Assembly (NCBI RefSeq): GCF_006442545.2
Contig: NZ_CP083952.1
Coordinates: 2,845,501 to 2,909,500 of the forward strand
Length of the DNA stretch: 64,000 nucleotides
Origin: Mesorhizobium sp. B2-1-8
GTDB lineage: Bacteria; Pseudomonadota; Alphaproteobacteria; Rhizobiales; Rhizobiaceae
Direction of reading: 5' to 3'
Below, piece after piece: positions 25,210-33,826 of this stretch. Each line of letters begins with the position of its first letter. The stretch's first letter is position 1. The notes under the pieces were generated by a model. It searched no databases. It saw only the letters and a program-made list of their open reading frames with translations, and was not told where the DNA came from. Both the position numbers and the translations under genes were made by a program.

Positions 25210-26712
25210 ATGACCGTTGCGATCGAGATGGGAAACACGACGGCGGGCACCCCGGCGAACCTCGATCTCGAGGAGTTGCTGGCGACCCGCCTTCTGGTGC
25301 AGGGCAATTCGGGCTCCGGCAAGTCACATCTCTTGCGACGGCTGCTCGAACAGAGCGCGCCCTGGGTGCAGCAGACCATCATCGACCCGGAAGGCGACTT
25401 CGTTTCGCTGGGCGAACGCTACGGCCATCTGGTGATCGATGCCGAGGAGCATACCGAGCGCGGCCTGCAGGCGGCCGGCGAGCGGGCGCGCATCCACCGT
25501 GTCTCGACGGTGCTCAACCTCGAAGGGCTCGATGCCGAGAACCAGATGCGGCGCGCCGCCGCCTTCCTCGGCGGACTGTTCGAGGTGGCGCGCGACCACT
25601 GGTACCCGATGCTGGTGGTGGTCGACGAGGCGCAGCTGTTCGCGCCGGCGGTGGCCGGCGAGGTGCCGGACGAGGCGCGCAAGCTCTCGCTCGGCGCCAT
25701 GACCAATCTGATGTGCCGCGGCCGCAAGCGGGGGCTGGCCGGCATCATCGCCACGCAGCGGCTGGCCAAGCTCGCCAAGAACGTGGCGGCGGAAGCCTCC
25801 AACTTCCTCATGGGCCGCACCTTCCTCGATATCGACATGGCGCGCGCCGCCGATCTCCTGGGCATGGAACGACGGCAGGCGGAAGCCTTTCGCGATCTGG
25901 AGCGCGGGCAGTTCATGGCGCTGGGGCCGGCGCTGTCGCGCCGCCCTCTCGGCCTGCGCATTGGCCCGACCGACACCAGCCCGCGCAACGGCACGCCCAG
26001 GCTGATGCCGCTGCCGGAGGCGGCGCTCGAGGATGCCCGCGCCATCATCCTGGCCGCCCCGCCGCCGGAGACGATGCGCGCGCCGCGCCGGGTGGCGTCG
26101 CCGGACCTGCTGGAGCAACTGATGGCGGCGAAATCGGCGCCGCGCGACATCCGCCCCGAACCGGTCGAGCCGCCGATCAGCGCCGAGGATCTGGCCGAAC
26201 GGCGCGAGCGGATGGACCGCATCCTGCGCGCCATCCTGGCCGAGCCCGATGCGGGATTTCGCGTCATCGGGGTCCTCTACCAGGAGTTCGTCGTGCGCTG
26301 CCGCATCGAGGGGTTGGCTTCGGTGGTGCCAGATCTCCAGGAATTCCGGCGCATGCTGACACGCGCCCGTGCCGGGGTGGGGTCCGAGATGGCCGAGGAT
26401 GATGCGTGGCGGGATGTTTCGGTGCGCGCCTCGCTGCTGCCGGAGGACATGCAGGGCGTGTTCATGATGATCGCGCGCGCGGCTAAGGAGGGCTGGCCGT
26501 GCCCGAGCGACGCCGCGATCGCCCGCGCCTATGGCTCGCACTCCATGCGCCGCGCCCGGCGTCTGCTGACCTATATCGAGGAGCAGGGTCTCATCGTCTG
26601 CCAGCTCGACGGCGCCGGCCGGCGCACCGTGACGCTGGTCGAACTCGCCTGGGCCACCGCGCCCGGCGATCCCAACGCCGAAGGAGCGGAGCAGGGAAGC
26701 CTGGCGTTGTGA
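25210..26712 (+). CDS. HerA/DUF87-type P-loop ATPase
   Basis: 500 aa. Walker A is GNSGSGKS at residues 32-39 and Walker B is MLVVVDEAQLF with Asp139-Glu140. The downstream MCRGRKRGLAGIIATQR matches the sensor/arginine region of HerA-FtsK family ATPases (DUF87). The N-terminal HAS barrel of archaeal HerA is reduced to about 20 residues. The C-terminal 200 residues are helical with a winged-helix-like end (SDAAIARAYGSHSMRRARRL). Related ATPases pump DNA or act in conjugation and phage defence; here there is no NurA-like nuclease next door, so the role is open. Standalone gene. Confidence 0.85.
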   Translation: MTVAIEMGNTTAGTPANLDLEELLATRLLVQGNSGSGKSHLLRRLLEQSAPWVQQTIIDPEGDFVSLGERYGHLVIDAEEHTERGLQAAGERARIHRVSTVLNLEGLDAENQMRRAAAFLGGLFEVARDHWYPMLVVVDEAQLFAPAVAGEVPDEARKLSLGAMTNLMCRGRKRGLAGIIATQRLAKLAKNVAAEASNFLMGRTFLDIDMARAADLLGMERRQAEAFRDLERGQFMALGPALSRRPLGLRIGPTDTSPRNGTPRLMPLPEAALEDARAIILAAPPPETMRAPRRVASPDLLEQLMAAKSAPRDIRPEPVEPPISAEDLAERRERMDRILRAILAEPDAGFRVIGVLYQEFVVRCRIEGLASVVPDLQEFRRMLTRARAGVGSEMAEDDAWRDVSVRASLLPEDMQGVFMMIARAAKEGWPCPSDAAIARAYGSHSMRRARRLLTYIEEQGLIVCQLDGAGRRTVTLVELAWATAPGDPNAEGAEQGSLAL

Positions 26713-26992
26713 GGGCGCCATGAAACGTTCAACCTCGGGCTGATCAGGCGGGCACCCTGCAAGACCGGCCGGGTGCGGTCGCTTATCGGATTTCGGTGAA
26801 GGCCAGCCGTGCGAGAACGCCACCCTTACTGGATGACACCGTCGACCGCCCGCCATTCCGATGGGATGATGAGCCGATCCGTCTGATGTGCGGCGATCGG
26901 TTCCCGGCTTCGCGGGCGCTGAGCCTGCGGGGAACCAAGCGACGGCCACGCAGGTTAAGTCAGCATTGGGTTCCCCGAGACGAGGCGACGTC

Positions 26993-27595
26993 ATGAGCAT
27001 CCTGCAAAGCATCAAGAACGCTGCCGAACAGGTGACCGGTGCCGCAAGACCGGACAGGCAACAGGCGGCCGATCTTGTCAGGCCACGAAAATCGAACGAG
27101 TTCAGGTTTGGGGACGATGGGCTGGTGCCCAACCATCCGTCCTGGCCGCTGATGGTTTATCGCGGTGCCGTCACGCTGCCGGAGGAGTTCGATCCCGCCG
27201 CCGTCATGGAGGAGCTTTTCTCGGCTAACGGATGGGGGGACAGCTGGCGCAACGGCATCTACGACTATCTCCACTACCATTCGCGCATCCACGAGGTGCT
27301 GGGCGTGGCGCGCGGTATCGCGAAAGTCCGGTTCGGCGGCAAGAAGGGACGAACGCTGGCGCTGAAGGCCGGCGATGTCGCGGTTCTTCCGGCCGGAACC
27401 GGGCACCAGCGCATCTTCGCCTCCGACGACTTTCTCGTGGTTGGCGCCTATCCGCCGTCCGGCACCTATGACGAATGCACGACCGCCGCCGATCACGCCA
27501 AGGCGGTGGTGACGATCCCCAGGGTAGGTCGTCCGGGCAAGGACCCCGTCTATGGAAGCAAAGGCCCGCTGCTGGCGGCGTGGAAGAAAGACTGA
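26993..27595 (+). CDS. Cupin domain protein, YjlB-like
   Basis: 200 aa from the ATG at 26993. The product shows the cupin pattern HYHSRIHEVLGVARGIAKVR (first motif with His residues) and LKAGDVAVLPAGTGHQRI (second motif with His), and the flanking regions match the YjlB family of cupins of unknown substrate (NEFRFGDDGLVPNHPSWPL). One metal ion could be bound by the His residues. The gene stands alone between the HerA-like ATPase and the small membrane protein. Confidence 0.88.
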   Translation: MSILQSIKNAAEQVTGAARPDRQQAADLVRPRKSNEFRFGDDGLVPNHPSWPLMVYRGAVTLPEEFDPAAVMEELFSANGWGDSWRNGIYDYLHYHSRIHEVLGVARGIAKVRFGGKKGRTLALKAGDVAVLPAGTGHQRIFASDDFLVVGAYPPSGTYDECTTAADHAKAVVTIPRVGRPGKDPVYGSKGPLLAAWKKD

Positions 27596-27698
27596 GTTCG
27601 CCGAAGCCCAGGAGAGCAAAGCTCATTGACGCAAGCCCTGCCTCGGCACGAGCGCCCAAGCAGATCGACGCAATAGTCATCACGTCGGTGGAACGTTC

Positions 27699-28124
27699 TC
27701 AAACGCCCGCGATCGCCAGAAGCCAAGCCAGGATATCGAGCAACAGAAAGACCAGCGCAAACTGCAACGCCACCCGGAGCCGCTGGATAATCCGCCAGTT
27801 GCTGGCCATGTCCGCCTTGATGCGGAGGGCCAGCGCGCGGTGCATGGCCGACATTGTCGTCGGCTTGTTGCCATCGACATACTGATGGAGCAGCTCTTCT
27901 GGATCGAAGCGGAATGTGTACTGATGGTAGGGCCAAAGCATGAAGACGATCAGGCCGCCGATGCTGAACAGCAGGGTCACCGCGGTCCAGTCCCAAACTC
28001 CAAGTTCGTTGGAAAGGGCCGCGCCGCCCAGCAACGAGTTTGCGAATGCGGTGGCAAAGATAAGACTCCCGGCGCGGGTGTTCATGTTCTCGACAACGGT
28101 CTTCTGATGCGTGAGACCTCTCAC
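27699..28124 (-). CDS. Small integral membrane protein, 2-3 TM, Pycsar/SLATT-effector-like in layout
   Basis: 141 aa from a GTG at 28122-28124 with AGGAGG very close upstream; an ATG at 28083-28085 is the alternative. The layout is: polar N-terminus, VENMNTRAGSLIFATAFANS entering TM1, TM2 (AVTLLFSIGGLIVFMLWPY), a soluble stretch with DPEELLHQYVDGNKPT, then a C-terminal membrane segment (ALQFALVFLLLDILAWLLAI). The charged RAG at the first membrane entry, and the order of segments, resemble the 2TM effectors of Pycsar and related nucleotide-signal defence systems. No cyclase gene is adjacent, so this is a resemblance only. Confidence 0.6.
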   Translation of the reverse strand: MRGLTHQKTVVENMNTRAGSLIFATAFANSLLGGAALSNELGVWDWTAVTLLFSIGGLIVFMLWPYHQYTFRFDPEELLHQYVDGNKPTTMSAMHRALALRIKADMASNWRIIQRLRVALQFALVFLLLDILAWLLAIAGV

Positions 28125-28300
28125 CGCCTCCTGATAAATAAACGCAAGACGAGATCGTCGTCCTCAAGACCGCCTGCGACAGATCCGTTGCTTTATCCTC
28201 CACGCGGACGTGCGACCATAAGGGTGCCTCTCTAGCAGGGCAGGAATGCGCCAGCTTAACCCAAAATCCTTCGTCGTAACCACTGGACTTCGAGATGCTT

Positions 28301-28515
28301 CTACCGCTCCTCGACGATCCGCAAATACGCCGCCGTCACGAACAGCACGATCAGCCCGAACAAGATCCTTCTCGCGCCCTCAGGCATCTGCAGGATGGTC
28401 AAGAGCGTCGTCAGCACGGTGAGGATCAGGGCGCCGATGATGGTGCCGGTGTAGCCGCCGCGGCCGCCGAAGATGGAGGTGCCGCCGATGACGGCGGCAG
28501 CTATGCCGACTAGCG
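28301..28515 (-). pseudogene. Remnant: C-terminal end of a sugar ABC transporter permease (RbsC-like)
   Basis: The minus strand encodes about 70 residues ending at the stop 28301-28303: IAAAVIGGTSIFGGRGGYTG, TIIGALILTVLTTLLTILQM and RRILFGLIVLFVTAAYL. These are the last segments of BPD-transport permeases for ribose/xylose-type sugars. The remaining 250 or so residues are missing; the reading continues only as antisense of the adjacent oxidoreductase. Junction near 28508-28520. Confidence 0.8.
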
Positions 28516-28517
28516 CC

Positions 28518-29477
28518 ATGGCAAAGGGCGAAGCCGCGCGGCCGGATGGCATCGAGGCGGTCGTCATCGTCACGCCCAACCATCTGCACGCGCCGATCGC
28601 CACCGCCTTCCTTGAAGCCGGCATCGACGTGATCTGCGACAAGCCGCTGTCGACGACGCTCGGTGACGCCGAAGCGCTGGTGGCGCTCGCGAAGGCGAAA
28701 AAGCGCCGCTTCGTCGTCACGCTCAACAACACCGGCTACGCCATGGTGCGCCAGGCGCGCGAAATGGTGATGACGGGCGAGCTCGGCCGGATCGTGTCGG
28801 TGCATGGGGCCTACATCCAGGACTGGCTGACCAAGCCGATCGACGCCGACGGCCAGAAGCAGGCGGAGTGGCGCACCGATCCGGCGAGGGCAGGGCAGTC
28901 GGCGGTGCTGGCCGACATCGGCGTGCACGCCTTCAACCTGGCAAGCTTCATTTCCGGCCGCGAGGCCGAGGCTGTCTCGGCCGACCTGTTCACCGCCGTG
29001 CCCGGACGCCGGCTCGATGACAATGCGCATGTGCTGGTGCGCTGGACCGATGGCGCGCGCGGTACGATCCTGGCCAGCCAGACATCGCCCGGCCACTACA
29101 ACGATCTCTCCGTGCGCATCTATGGCGACAGAGCCGGGCTCGAATGGTCGGGCGCGCGGCCGGAGGAACTGCGCTTTTCCGTCCATGGCGAGGAAACCCG
29201 CACGCTGGTGCGCGGCGGCCATGGCTCGACGGCTGAAGCCCGCCGCGTGTCGCGCATGCCGGCGGCACATCCGGAAGGCTATATCGAGGCCTTCGCCAAT
29301 TTCTATCGCGACGCCGCCGACATCATCCGCGCCCACCGCTCGGGAGGCGCGGTCGATCCAGCCCGCGCGGCGCAGGTGCCCGACGTGGTCGACGGCGCGC
29401 GCGGCGTGAAGTTCGTCGCCGCGGCGGTGGAGTCGAACGCGGCGGGTGGAGCGTGGACGGCTGCCCTGTTCAGGTGA
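28518..29477 (+). pseudogene. 5'-truncated Gfo/Idh/MocA family oxidoreductase
   Basis: 319 residues remain from the first ATG after the junction. The sequence begins at GIEAVVIVTPNHLHAPIATA, which in the family lies after the first 60 or so residues; the Rossmann GxGxxG that binds NAD(P) is missing. The rest is intact: EKP-type motif as DKPLSTTLGDAEALVALA, VLADIGVHAFNLASF with the conserved Asp/His, and the C-terminal alpha/beta domain. Without the dinucleotide loop it should not be active. The missing 5' end is replaced by the inverted permease remnant, so a deletion or rearrangement joined two sugar-related loci. Confidence 0.75.
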
Positions 29478-29491
29478 GGTCACGCCAAGCC

Positions 29492-29594
29492 TACAGCATG
29501 TCGCGGCGAATAGGATTCGCCCGACCTGCTGTAAGCTTCTGATTTTATGCATGTCGTTATCCCGGATCCGAGGACACTTCCGGGCGACATGCAT
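29492..29594. repeat. 103-bp double-hairpin repeat, copy A
   Basis: The unit starts TACAGCATGTCGCGGCG and ends CGACATGCAT. It contains two inverted repeats: TACAGCA...TGCTGTA (first 45 bases) and ATGCATGTCG...CGACATGCAT (last 50 bases). Copies B (33992-34094, opposite orientation) and C (35800-35902) have the same length and differ at a few positions. Copy A lies between the converging ends of the truncated oxidoreductase and the CHASE-GGDEF-EAL gene. Confidence 0.9.
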
Positions 29595-29611
29595 TGGGAA
29601 TTCGAACGGAA

Positions 29612-32248
29612 TCAGCCGGCGACGGACAACCGACGAGATCGAACGAATCTGCTCAGCCCGTCGGAATCCAAGGGCTGCGCGAAGGCGTAGCCTTGCAGAA
29701 TGTCGCAGCCAAGCGCTTTAAGCAGACGGGCGTGCTCCATCGTCTCGACACCCTCTGCTACGATCTCGATGCCGAGGGATTTGCCGATTTCGATGATCGA
29801 AGACACGACTTGCCTCTGCTGGGGTGAATTCACGATTGGATCGACCAACTGGCGGTCTATCTTCAGGCGGCGAGGCTGCAATTTGAGCAGACTGACGATT
29901 GAGGCGTAGCCGGTGCCGAAATCGTCGATCTCGATGTCGATACCGAGTTGCTTGATCTGCTCGAGGTTCCACGTGACCAGGTCATCGTTGTCGTCGAGGA
30001 AGATGGATTCGACGAGCTCAAAGGAAAACGTTCCCTTCCTGATGTCGAGATCTCGCAAACTCGCTATGAGTTGCTCATCGTGAAGGCGCCGTGCCGAAAC
30101 GTTGACTGACACGCGCGGAACGCCAATCTTCTGCGCGGACCATGCTTCGAAATCCAAAAGCGATTGCTGGAGGATTTTCTGGTCTATTATCGAGACGACG
30201 TTCAGTTCTTCGGCGGTCTTCAGGAAAACGTCGGGTGTCAGAATACCCTTCTCAGGGTGGTTCCACCGAGCCAGCGCTTCAACTCCCACGATCTCCTGCG
30301 TCCTGGCGCTAAATTGAGGCTGGTAGAACGCGATGAATTGATTTTGTTCGAGGCCGGCGAGAATTTCGTCGGCAATTCTCTTCGTGTTGACGATTTCGCT
30401 TTGCAACTCGCCAGTGAAGAATTCAAACCGGTTGCGGCCACGTCTCTTTGCCCGGTAAAGGGCGATATCGGCATTTACCAGCAACTGTCTGGTTTCGGCG
30501 CCCGTACCATCGTCGATTGCAATTCCGACGCTGACGCCAAAACGGCACTGGTGACCGTGGTAATAAACGGGCCTGCGCATCTCTTCGATAATGCGGTCCG
30601 CAAGCGCGGCCGCCTGGGCATCTTCACCGCCTACCGTGCAGAGCACGACGAATTCGTCTCCTCCAACCCGAGCGACGAAACCTCGATCGCCGACGTTGGA
30701 CTTGAGAACGGATGCGGCATGCACCAGCATCGCGTCGCCCGCCGCGTGGCCGAGCGTATCGTTGATGTGCTTGAAGCGGTCCAAATCGACGTGAAGCAGT
30801 GCGGCATGGCCGCCGTTCAGCCTGGCCTTTGCCGCGTAATCATTCAGCACCTGGTCCAGGTAGCGCCGATTGGGCAAATCCGTCAGCGAATCGTGCATGG
30901 CGACATGTTCTGTGCGCGCCTTGGCAGCTTCGAGTTCCGCATTTTTCGACTCGGCCAGCTGTTTTGCGCGAACCAGATCGGTGTTCAGCATTACATCTGA
31001 CGTCACGTCCCATTCGGCCCCCACCATTCGGGGCGAATTGTTCGCGGTCTCGTAAAAGATCGCCCTGGACCGGACATGGCGAATTTCGCCGTCTGGACGA
31101 ACAACCCGGTATTCCGATGAATATGTGCCTCGCCCGGTCACGGCATTGTCGAAGTCTGTAAGCGCCTGAGGCAGATCGTCGGGATGAATGGCCCCGGCCC
31201 AGTCGGTATATCCGCGTGGTCCGCCATCAGCCTCCCTGCCATATATTTCGTTGACGCGGTCGTCCCAAGCAAGATGGTTGGTTTCGAGGTCGTGTTCCCA
31301 AACGCCAATGGCCGAGGCCTCCAGGGCAAGTTCCAGCCGTCGCGACAGCCGATTTAGTTCCCAGTAGTTTCGCTGCCTTTCATTGATCAGGCGGCCCGCC
31401 GCCAGGAAGGGAAACAAAATCAGTGCCGCTGCCGCCGCCATGATCGCCCGGAGCCGCCAGGCGTTGGCGGGCGTGGCGGGCCAACCGCCCTTGGGAATCG
31501 CCGCGATCCGCCAGGAGCCTGACGGGACAAGAATGTCGACCGTCACCGGATCGCCTTTGACGACACGTTCGTCACCGAAGAACCGGAGTCCCTTCGCGCC
31601 GGGGGCGTCATTGCCGATGAGCGCGACCTCAATCCCGAGATTCTTGTCGAGCAGTCCGCTCGCCTGGTAGAGGCGTTGCACGTCGACGACCGCGGAAACG
31701 ATTCCCCAGAACCGGTCGGTATTTCCCGCACTCTTTACGAATACCGGAAACCGGCCGATGAAGCCCTGTCCTCCCTGCTGCAGATCGACCGGGCCCGCGA
31801 GAACAAGCTTGCGCTCGTCACGCGCACGCAAGGCAGCCGCACGCTGCTGGTCGTTCTTGCGGTAATCGAGACCAATGGCTTTCTCGTTGCCGGCCATCGG
31901 GTACATCAAGGAAATGACCAGGTCGGGCGCGCCGGCAATATTGCGAAGTTGAGACTCTTCGTTGAACAATCTGCTGGCAAGCTCAGCGAAACGTTGCTGC
32001 CCCATGTAGGGTTCGGTTGTGACTGCCGCGACCAGTCCTCGCGCCAGCTGGAGGTTGCCGTTGATGTTCCCTTCGAGCCTGGCGCGAACGACATTGACTT
32101 CGGCGAGGACATCCGCGCGGGCGGCCTGGTCCGCAACGACTTTGTTTTGATGGTCAGCGAACGCCGCGCAAACGGCAATGACCACAACCGCGATCGCCAC
32201 CGGAATCCTCGCCGGGGAAAAGACGGCCCCCTTCATGCGGCCGGACAT
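29612..32248 (-). CDS. CHASE-PAS-GGDEF-EAL cyclic-di-GMP signalling protein
   Basis: About 878 aa from the ATG at 32246-32248; a TTG at 32264-32266 is upstream. Order: TM1 (about 10-30), a periplasmic CHASE-type sensor (to about 275, with GLDYRKNDQQR), TM2, a PAS domain (about 310-430, SAIGVWEHDLETNHLAWDDR), GGDEF (about 450-615; RVGGDEFVVLC and an inhibitory-site-like RxxD region) and EAL (about 625-870; GVEALARWNHPEKG, VNVSARRLHD, DDFGTGYASIVSL, EIVAEGVET). Both active-site motifs are intact, so synthesis and hydrolysis of c-di-GMP are both possible, set by the periplasmic signal. Single-gene unit. Confidence 0.95.
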   Translation of the reverse strand: MSGRMKGAVFSPARIPVAIAVVVIAVCAAFADHQNKVVADQAARADVLAEVNVVRARLEGNINGNLQLARGLVAAVTTEPYMGQQRFAELASRLFNEESQLRNIAGAPDLVISLMYPMAGNEKAIGLDYRKNDQQRAAALRARDERKLVLAGPVDLQQGGQGFIGRFPVFVKSAGNTDRFWGIVSAVVDVQRLYQASGLLDKNLGIEVALIGNDAPGAKGLRFFGDERVVKGDPVTVDILVPSGSWRIAAIPKGGWPATPANAWRLRAIMAAAAALILFPFLAAGRLINERQRNYWELNRLSRRLELALEASAIGVWEHDLETNHLAWDDRVNEIYGREADGGPRGYTDWAGAIHPDDLPQALTDFDNAVTGRGTYSSEYRVVRPDGEIRHVRSRAIFYETANNSPRMVGAEWDVTSDVMLNTDLVRAKQLAESKNAELEAAKARTEHVAMHDSLTDLPNRRYLDQVLNDYAAKARLNGGHAALLHVDLDRFKHINDTLGHAAGDAMLVHAASVLKSNVGDRGFVARVGGDEFVVLCTVGGEDAQAAALADRIIEEMRRPVYYHGHQCRFGVSVGIAIDDGTGAETRQLLVNADIALYRAKRRGRNRFEFFTGELQSEIVNTKRIADEILAGLEQNQFIAFYQPQFSARTQEIVGVEALARWNHPEKGILTPDVFLKTAEELNVVSIIDQKILQQSLLDFEAWSAQKIGVPRVSVNVSARRLHDEQLIASLRDLDIRKGTFSFELVESIFLDDNDDLVTWNLEQIKQLGIDIEIDDFGTGYASIVSLLKLQPRRLKIDRQLVDPIVNSPQQRQVVSSIIEIGKSLGIEIVAEGVETMEHARLLKALGCDILQGYAFAQPLDSDGLSRFVRSRRLSVAG

Positions 32249-32396
32249 GTCGGCGAAAACAGCCAATAAAACAAGATTCCCTGTGTTAGTCAGGCTCTTT
32301 GAAGCCTCATCAAGGGAATATTAGTTCGCTATAACTTAATTTTAGCCTTCACAGTCCTTAAAATTTTTGCGCCTTCGGACACCGCGCGCGGACCGC

Positions 32397-32425
32397 ACTA
32401 GATTTCGCCACATGGCGAAACTAGT
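32397..32425. other. Hairpin overlapping the methyltransferase stop
   Basis: ACTAGATTTCGCCA (32397-32410) and TGGCGAAACTAGT (32413-32425) are complementary except for one bulge. The methyltransferase stop codon at 32421-32423 lies in the right arm. No T-run follows on the minus strand, so this is at best a weak terminator or an mRNA-stabilising 3' hairpin. Confidence 0.55.
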
Positions 32426-33281
32426 GGCTATCGACTTTCTTCTGGGCGATCCGATACGTTCCGACGCCGCGCTTGGTTGCCCCGATTGAATAGGCCATTG
32501 GAATCTTGGGGGCGTTTTCCGGCAGGCCGTACATATCCTTGCCGGCCCTTACCGCGAATGAAAAGTGCTGCCAGGAAACGGTGTCGTGCTCATTGAGGAA
32601 ATCAAGCGTCAGGCCCGCAGCGATCAAGGCGTTCACCACGTCGCTGATCGGATGAATCCATTCATAGTAGCGAGGATGCTTCAAGGTGCGCTCATCGCCG
32701 GTGTAGGTCAGCTCTTCGTTCCAGACGAGAGGTCGCGCTACCGGCGTTCGCCAATCGTCCTTCAATTCGAGCGCAGCAGCCTTGCGATTGCACTGGAACA
32801 TCAAGGGATGGCCCTCGGCCATATAGAGCCGGCCGCCGGGCCGCAGAAGATCGGCAACCACCCGGGCCCAACGGAAGACATCGTCAAGCCAGTTCACCGA
32901 TCCCCAGGTAACGTAGACGATGTCATAGGTCCGGTCGAGCGCTTCGACAGCCTCGTACAGCGGCGCTTCGACGAAGCGAACGTCGCTGCCCGCCTTGGAG
33001 GCGAAAACTCGCGCCGCGGTGATCGCCCTTGGTGAAAAGTCCAGGCCGGTCACACTGCCGGCGCCGAGATTCCTGAGGCTGATCGTGTCGAGCCCGATGT
33101 GGCACTGCAGATGGACGATGTCCTTGCCGAATAAGTCACCGATCTCGCGCGTTTCCAGCTCATAGAGATTGGATCCACCAGCCAGCACGTTCTCGATACG
33201 ATAGCTGCCGGTTCTGTCGGTCGCGTGCAGTTCGGCCCGATCGTCCCAATTCAGGAGGTTCGTGTCCAAGAACGGTTCCAA
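32421..33281 (-). CDS. SAM-dependent class I methyltransferase
   Basis: 286 aa from a TTG at 33279-33281 with GGGGGA upstream. Motif I is replaced by VHLQCHIGLDTISLRNLG, with the acidic post-I residue in VTGLDFSPRAITAARVF; the HIGLDT version of the glycine loop is typical of a subgroup of Methyltransf_25/UbiE-like enzymes. Motif III follows as LRPGGRLYMAEGHP. Substrate unknown. The gene lies upstream of the CHASE-GGDEF-EAL gene on the same strand with about 170 bases between. Confidence 0.88.
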   Translation of the reverse strand: MEPFLDTNLLNWDDRAELHATDRTGSYRIENVLAGGSNLYELETREIGDLFGKDIVHLQCHIGLDTISLRNLGAGSVTGLDFSPRAITAARVFASKAGSDVRFVEAPLYEAVEALDRTYDIVYVTWGSVNWLDDVFRWARVVADLLRPGGRLYMAEGHPLMFQCNRKAAALELKDDWRTPVARPLVWNEELTYTGDERTLKHPRYYEWIHPISDVVNALIAAGLTLDFLNEHDTVSWQHFSFAVRAGKDMYGLPENAPKIPMAYSIGATKRGVGTYRIAQKKVDSH

Positions 33282-33363
33282 CTGTCCCCCAATCTCAGCC
33301 GCGGCATGGTAAACAGCTGGTTAACGTAGATTGCAGTGAGCGGGCGTGCACGTCAATCCCAGG

Positions 33364-33371
33364 GCCTTGCG
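33364..33371. repeat. 8-bp target-site duplication, left copy
   Basis: GCCTTGCG directly abuts the left terminal inverted repeat at 33372; the identical octamer follows the right terminal repeat at 33827-33834. Confidence 0.9.
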
Positions 33372-33392
33372 GGTAGTGGGTCAGTTTGAAAT
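33372..33392. repeat. Left 21-bp terminal inverted repeat
   Basis: Starts GGTAGTGGGTCAG and ends TTTGAAAT. It is the exact reverse complement of 33806-33826. Confidence 0.95.
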
Positions 33393-33442
33393 TCCGCCCC
33401 GATCACAATAGGGGCTTTCGCCAAGCGTGGAGAATTGTCCTC

Positions 33443-33817
33443 ATGAGAGCACAATATAAGGGTCACCGAGTTGTAGAGACCAAGGCTGGCACATTCGCCC
33501 TTGATACGTGGAAGCCGCGCGATCCCACCGATTTTTCCGTTATTATAGATTTCTATGCAGGCCCAGAAGGAGATACCAGCGCCGACGCATTTACGGTGAC
33601 CGTCTGCTCTCCGAACCGTTTTCTTCGCTCACAAAGCGGCAACGTATTTTCTGGGGAAAGCGTAATCTTCATGATCAGATTTGACTACGATGAGCTGGAA
33701 AAATTTCTCACAGATCGTTGCACGGCTACCGAGGGCGATACATGGGACGCGATAGGCGCGCAACTAACGAGGCTGGGGCGCTGGGAGTTCGACTATCGTC
33801 TTCAGATTTCAAACTGA
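33443..33817 (+). CDS. Orphan Imm8 family immunity protein
   Basis: 124 aa from the ATG at 33443; the open frame extends upstream to a TTG at 33386 inside the left terminal repeat. The protein matches the Imm8 layout: FSVIIDFYAGPEGDTSADAF, TVTVCSPNRFL, FDYDELEKFLTDRC, GDTWDAIGAQLTRLGRWEF and a closing DY. Imm8 proteins protect cells from polymorphic toxins of contact-dependent or type VI systems. Normally they follow their toxin gene; here there is none. The last codons and the stop TGA lie inside the right terminal repeat, so the gene fills the element. Lower GC than its surroundings agrees with recent arrival. Confidence 0.85.
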   Translation: MRAQYKGHRVVETKAGTFALDTWKPRDPTDFSVIIDFYAGPEGDTSADAFTVTVCSPNRFLRSQSGNVFSGESVIFMIRFDYDELEKFLTDRCTATEGDTWDAIGAQLTRLGRWEFDYRLQISN

Positions 33818-33826
33818 CCCACTACC
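33806..33826. repeat. Right 21-bp terminal inverted repeat
   Basis: Reads ATTTCAAACTGACCCACTAC and one further C. It is the exact reverse complement of 33372-33392 and contains the Imm8 stop codon at 33815-33817. The right target duplication GCCTTGCG follows at 33827-33834. Confidence 0.95.

Larger units (their letters stand above)
33372..33826 (+). mobile_element. 455-bp non-autonomous transposable element carrying an orphan immunity gene
   Basis: Perfect 21-bp terminal inverted repeats (33372-33392 and 33806-33826) enclose a single gene, and an exact 8-bp direct repeat GCCTTGCG (33364-33371 and 33827-33834) abuts both ends. That is the complete signature of a transposition event. There is no room for a transposase, so the element is MITE-like and must be mobilised in trans. 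Its interior is visibly more AT-rich than the flanks. The TIR sequence is not one I can place in an IS family with confidence; an 8-bp duplication fits IS66, ISL3 and some IS21 elements. The cargo is an Imm8-like protein with no toxin nearby. The insertion is in the gap between the methyltransferase and Nudix genes. Confidence 0.9.
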
